Below are positions 32,503-34,244 of a stretch of DNA of 34,244 nucleotides, piece by piece. Both the position numbers and the translations under genes were made by a program. This DNA is from Pseudomonas marginalis (GTDB lineage Bacteria; Pseudomonadota; Gammaproteobacteria; Pseudomonadales; Pseudomonadaceae). Under the pieces are notes generated by a model. That model was given only the letters and a program-made list of their open reading frames with translations, did not search any database and was not told the origin of the DNA. How positions within the stretch are numbered: the stretch's first letter is position 1; each line of letters starts with the position of its first letter. The DNA is taken from contig NZ_VTFG01000007.1 of assembly GCF_008692035.1 (NCBI RefSeq), positions 1-34,244 on the forward strand. Reading direction: 5' to 3'.

Positions 32503-34227
32503 ATGGCGAAAATCAACCTGGCCCAGCAATTGGCGACCACCCTTGAACAGGCGGGCATCAAGCGTATCTGGGGCCTGACCGGCGACAGCCTCAACGGCCT
32601 CACCGACGCCCTGCGTACCATGGACAGCATCGAGTGGATGCATGTACGTCACGAAGAAGTCGCCGCCTTCGCTGCCGGTGCCGAAGCTGCAGCCACTGGC
32701 GAACTGACCGTATGCGCTGGCAGCTGCGGGCCGGGCAACCTGCACTTGATCAATGGCCTGTTCGATTGCCATCGCAACCATGTGCCGGTGCTGGCGATTG
32801 CCGCACAAATCCCCTCCTCCGAGATCGGCCTGAATTACTTCCAGGAGACTCATCCCCAGGAACTGTTCAAGGAGTGCAGCCACTTTATCGAGCTGGTCAC
32901 CAACCCCGAACAGATGCCGCACGTGCTGCACCGCGCCATGCGTTCGGCGATCCTCAACCGCGGCGTGGCGGTGGTGGTGATTCCGGGGGACGTATCGTTG
33001 CTGGAAGTCGAAGACAAGCTCAAGCCCTGGCCGGCCCTGCACACACCGCGTACCCTGCCGGCGGAACAGGACCTGCAACGACTGACCGAGATCCTTGAAA
33101 GCAGCAAGAAGGTCACCCTGCTGTGCGGCAGTGGCTGCGCCGGTGCCCACGATCAAGTGGTCGCCCTGGCCGACACGCTGGGGGCTCCGGTGGTGCACGC
33201 CCTGCGCGGCAAGGAGCATGTGGAATGGGACAACCCATTTGATGTGGGCATGACCGGCCTGATCGGCTTCAGCTCCGGTTACCACGCCATGCTCGACTGC
33301 GACACGCTGATCATGCTCGGCACGGACTTTCCGTACCGCCAGTTCTACCCCACCGATGCCAAAATCATCCAGGTCGACCGCAACCCGCAGGCCCTGGGCC
33401 GTCGCGCCACGCTGGACCTGGGCATCGCTGCCGATGTGAGCGAGACCCTCGACGCGCTGCTGCCGCGCCTGACCCGCAAGACCGACCGCAGCTTCCTCGA
33501 GACCTCGCTGAAGCACTACGAAAAAGCCCGCCAAGGCCTGGACGACCTGGCGCAACCGTCAAAGGCCAACCGGCCGATCCACCCGCAATACGTGGCGCGC
33601 CTGCTCAGCGAACTGGCGGACGACGATGCAATCTTCACCGCCGACGTGGGCTCGCCGACCGTGTGGGCGGCGCGCTACCTGAAGATGAATGGCAAGCGTC
33701 GCCTGATCGGTTCGTTCAACCACGGCTCCATGGCCAATGCCATGCCCCAGGCGATCGGTGCCCAGGCGGCCTTTCCTGGGCGCCAGGTGATCTCAATGTC
33801 CGGCGACGGCGGGTTTGCCATGCTGATGGGGGATTTCATTTCACTGGCGCAGTTGAACCTGCCCGTCAAAGTCATCGTGTTCGATAACTCGTCCCTGGGC
33901 TTTGTCGCCATGGAAATGAAGGCTGCGGGCTATCTGGATGCCGGCACCGAGCTGAAAAACCCGGACTTCGCCGCCATGTCCAACGCCATGGGCATCCTCG
34001 GCATTCGCGTGGAGCAATCCGAAGACCTGGAACCGGCCCTGCGCCGCGCCCTGGCCCACAATGGCCCGGTGCTGGTGGATGTGGTGACGGCCACCCAGGA
34101 ATTGGTGATGCCGCCGAGCATCAAGCTGGAACAGGCCAAGGGGTTCAGCCTGTACATGCTCAAGGCGGTGATGAGTGGGCGTGGAGATGAAGTGATCGAG
34201 TTGGCGCGGACTAACTGGTTGCGCTGA
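32503..34227 (+). CDS. poxB: Pyruvate dehydrogenase (quinone) / pyruvate oxidase
   Basis: A 574-residue thiamin diphosphate and FAD enzyme converting pyruvate to acetate and CO2, passing electrons to the quinone pool. The catalytic Glu51 is in HEE. The thiamin diphosphate motif runs from GDG (434-436) to Asn462. The C terminus (YMLKAVMSGRGDEVIELART) closely resembles the membrane-binding tail of E. coli PoxB, and length is equal to it within two residues. GGAG precedes the ATG at 32503. The gap after the oxidoreductase gene is 77 bases, so cotranscription is possible. Confidence 0.94.
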   Translation: MAKINLAQQLATTLEQAGIKRIWGLTGDSLNGLTDALRTMDSIEWMHVRHEEVAAFAAGAEAAATGELTVCAGSCGPGNLHLINGLFDCHRNHVPVLAIAAQIPSSEIGLNYFQETHPQELFKECSHFIELVTNPEQMPHVLHRAMRSAILNRGVAVVVIPGDVSLLEVEDKLKPWPALHTPRTLPAEQDLQRLTEILESSKKVTLLCGSGCAGAHDQVVALADTLGAPVVHALRGKEHVEWDNPFDVGMTGLIGFSSGYHAMLDCDTLIMLGTDFPYRQFYPTDAKIIQVDRNPQALGRRATLDLGIAADVSETLDALLPRLTRKTDRSFLETSLKHYEKARQGLDDLAQPSKANRPIHPQYVARLLSELADDDAIFTADVGSPTVWAARYLKMNGKRRLIGSFNHGSMANAMPQAIGAQAAFPGRQVISMSGDGGFAMLMGDFISLAQLNLPVKVIVFDNSSLGFVAMEMKAAGYLDAGTELKNPDFAAMSNAMGILGIRVEQSEDLEPALRRALAHNGPVLVDVVTATQELVMPPSIKLEQAKGFSLYMLKAVMSGRGDEVIELARTNWLR

Positions 34228-34244
34228 TACAACACTGAGGGAGC

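Overview
The window is chromosomal DNA of a GC-rich gammaproteobacterium, almost certainly a Pseudomonas and probably of the fluorescens group. The evidence is the gene content (pepN, nadK, cti, metH, nfuA, an aerobic-type cobalamin set with cobN, cobW, cobE and cobM, a cysI/DUF934 pair, poxB) and abundant Pseudomonas-type REP palindromes between genes. No phage, IS element, CRISPR array, tRNA or rRNA was found. Nearly every gene is intact and in tight operons.

Layout. (a) 1-339 is intergenic and holds REP-like palindromes. (b) 340-8818, all minus strand: nadK - metallophosphoesterase - AAA ATPase - membrane protein - TPR/membrane protein, then DUF1315 (YeaC-like) - DUF2797 - pepN. Four junctions in the first block, and one in the second, are start/stop overlaps, 38 nt separate the phosphoesterase from the AAA gene. 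The AAA/membrane/TPR trio is the least characterised part of the window. (c) 8965-9912: a DUF1853 gene on plus. (d) 10038-19495 is a cobalamin region organised around two divergent cobalamin riboswitches only 45 bp apart. To the left (minus) run cobW, cobN and a ChlI/ChlD-type chelatase gene. To the right (plus) run cbtB, cbtA (predicted cobalt transport), cobE and cobM. (e) 19496-19936 holds two tandem REPINs and a bidirectional terminator. (f) 19937-26782: nfuA, cti (both minus) and the B12-dependent methionine synthase metH (plus). (g) 26835-28306: a DUF2970 protein, an orphan periplasmic binding protein and a 37-residue membrane peptide. (h) 28540-30676: cysI with DUF934. (i) 30717-34227: a MerR-family regulator divergent from an Old Yellow Enzyme family oxidoreductase, then poxB.

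The most striking observation is in the chelatase gene. The AAA+ (ChlI-like) frame ends in a perfect A AAA AAG slippery heptamer in the correct phase, followed after 5 nt by a 13-bp GC-rich hairpin with the zero-frame UAG in between. The -1 frame continues for 220 codons into a von Willebrand A (ChlD-like) domain that has no standard start codon of its own. This is the architecture of programmed -1 frameshifting (as in dnaX). It would yield both a 332-residue small subunit and a 551-residue medium subunit to act with CobN in cobalt insertion. Programmed frameshifting in chlD-type genes has, to my recollection, been reported before, so the phenomenon may not be new, but this instance is very clean. 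CobN, the frameshifted ChlI/D and CobW (cobalt insertion or supply), CbtAB (predicted cobalt uptake), and CobE/CobM (corrin ring synthesis) form one B12-responsive regulon. MetH nearby is a B12 consumer.
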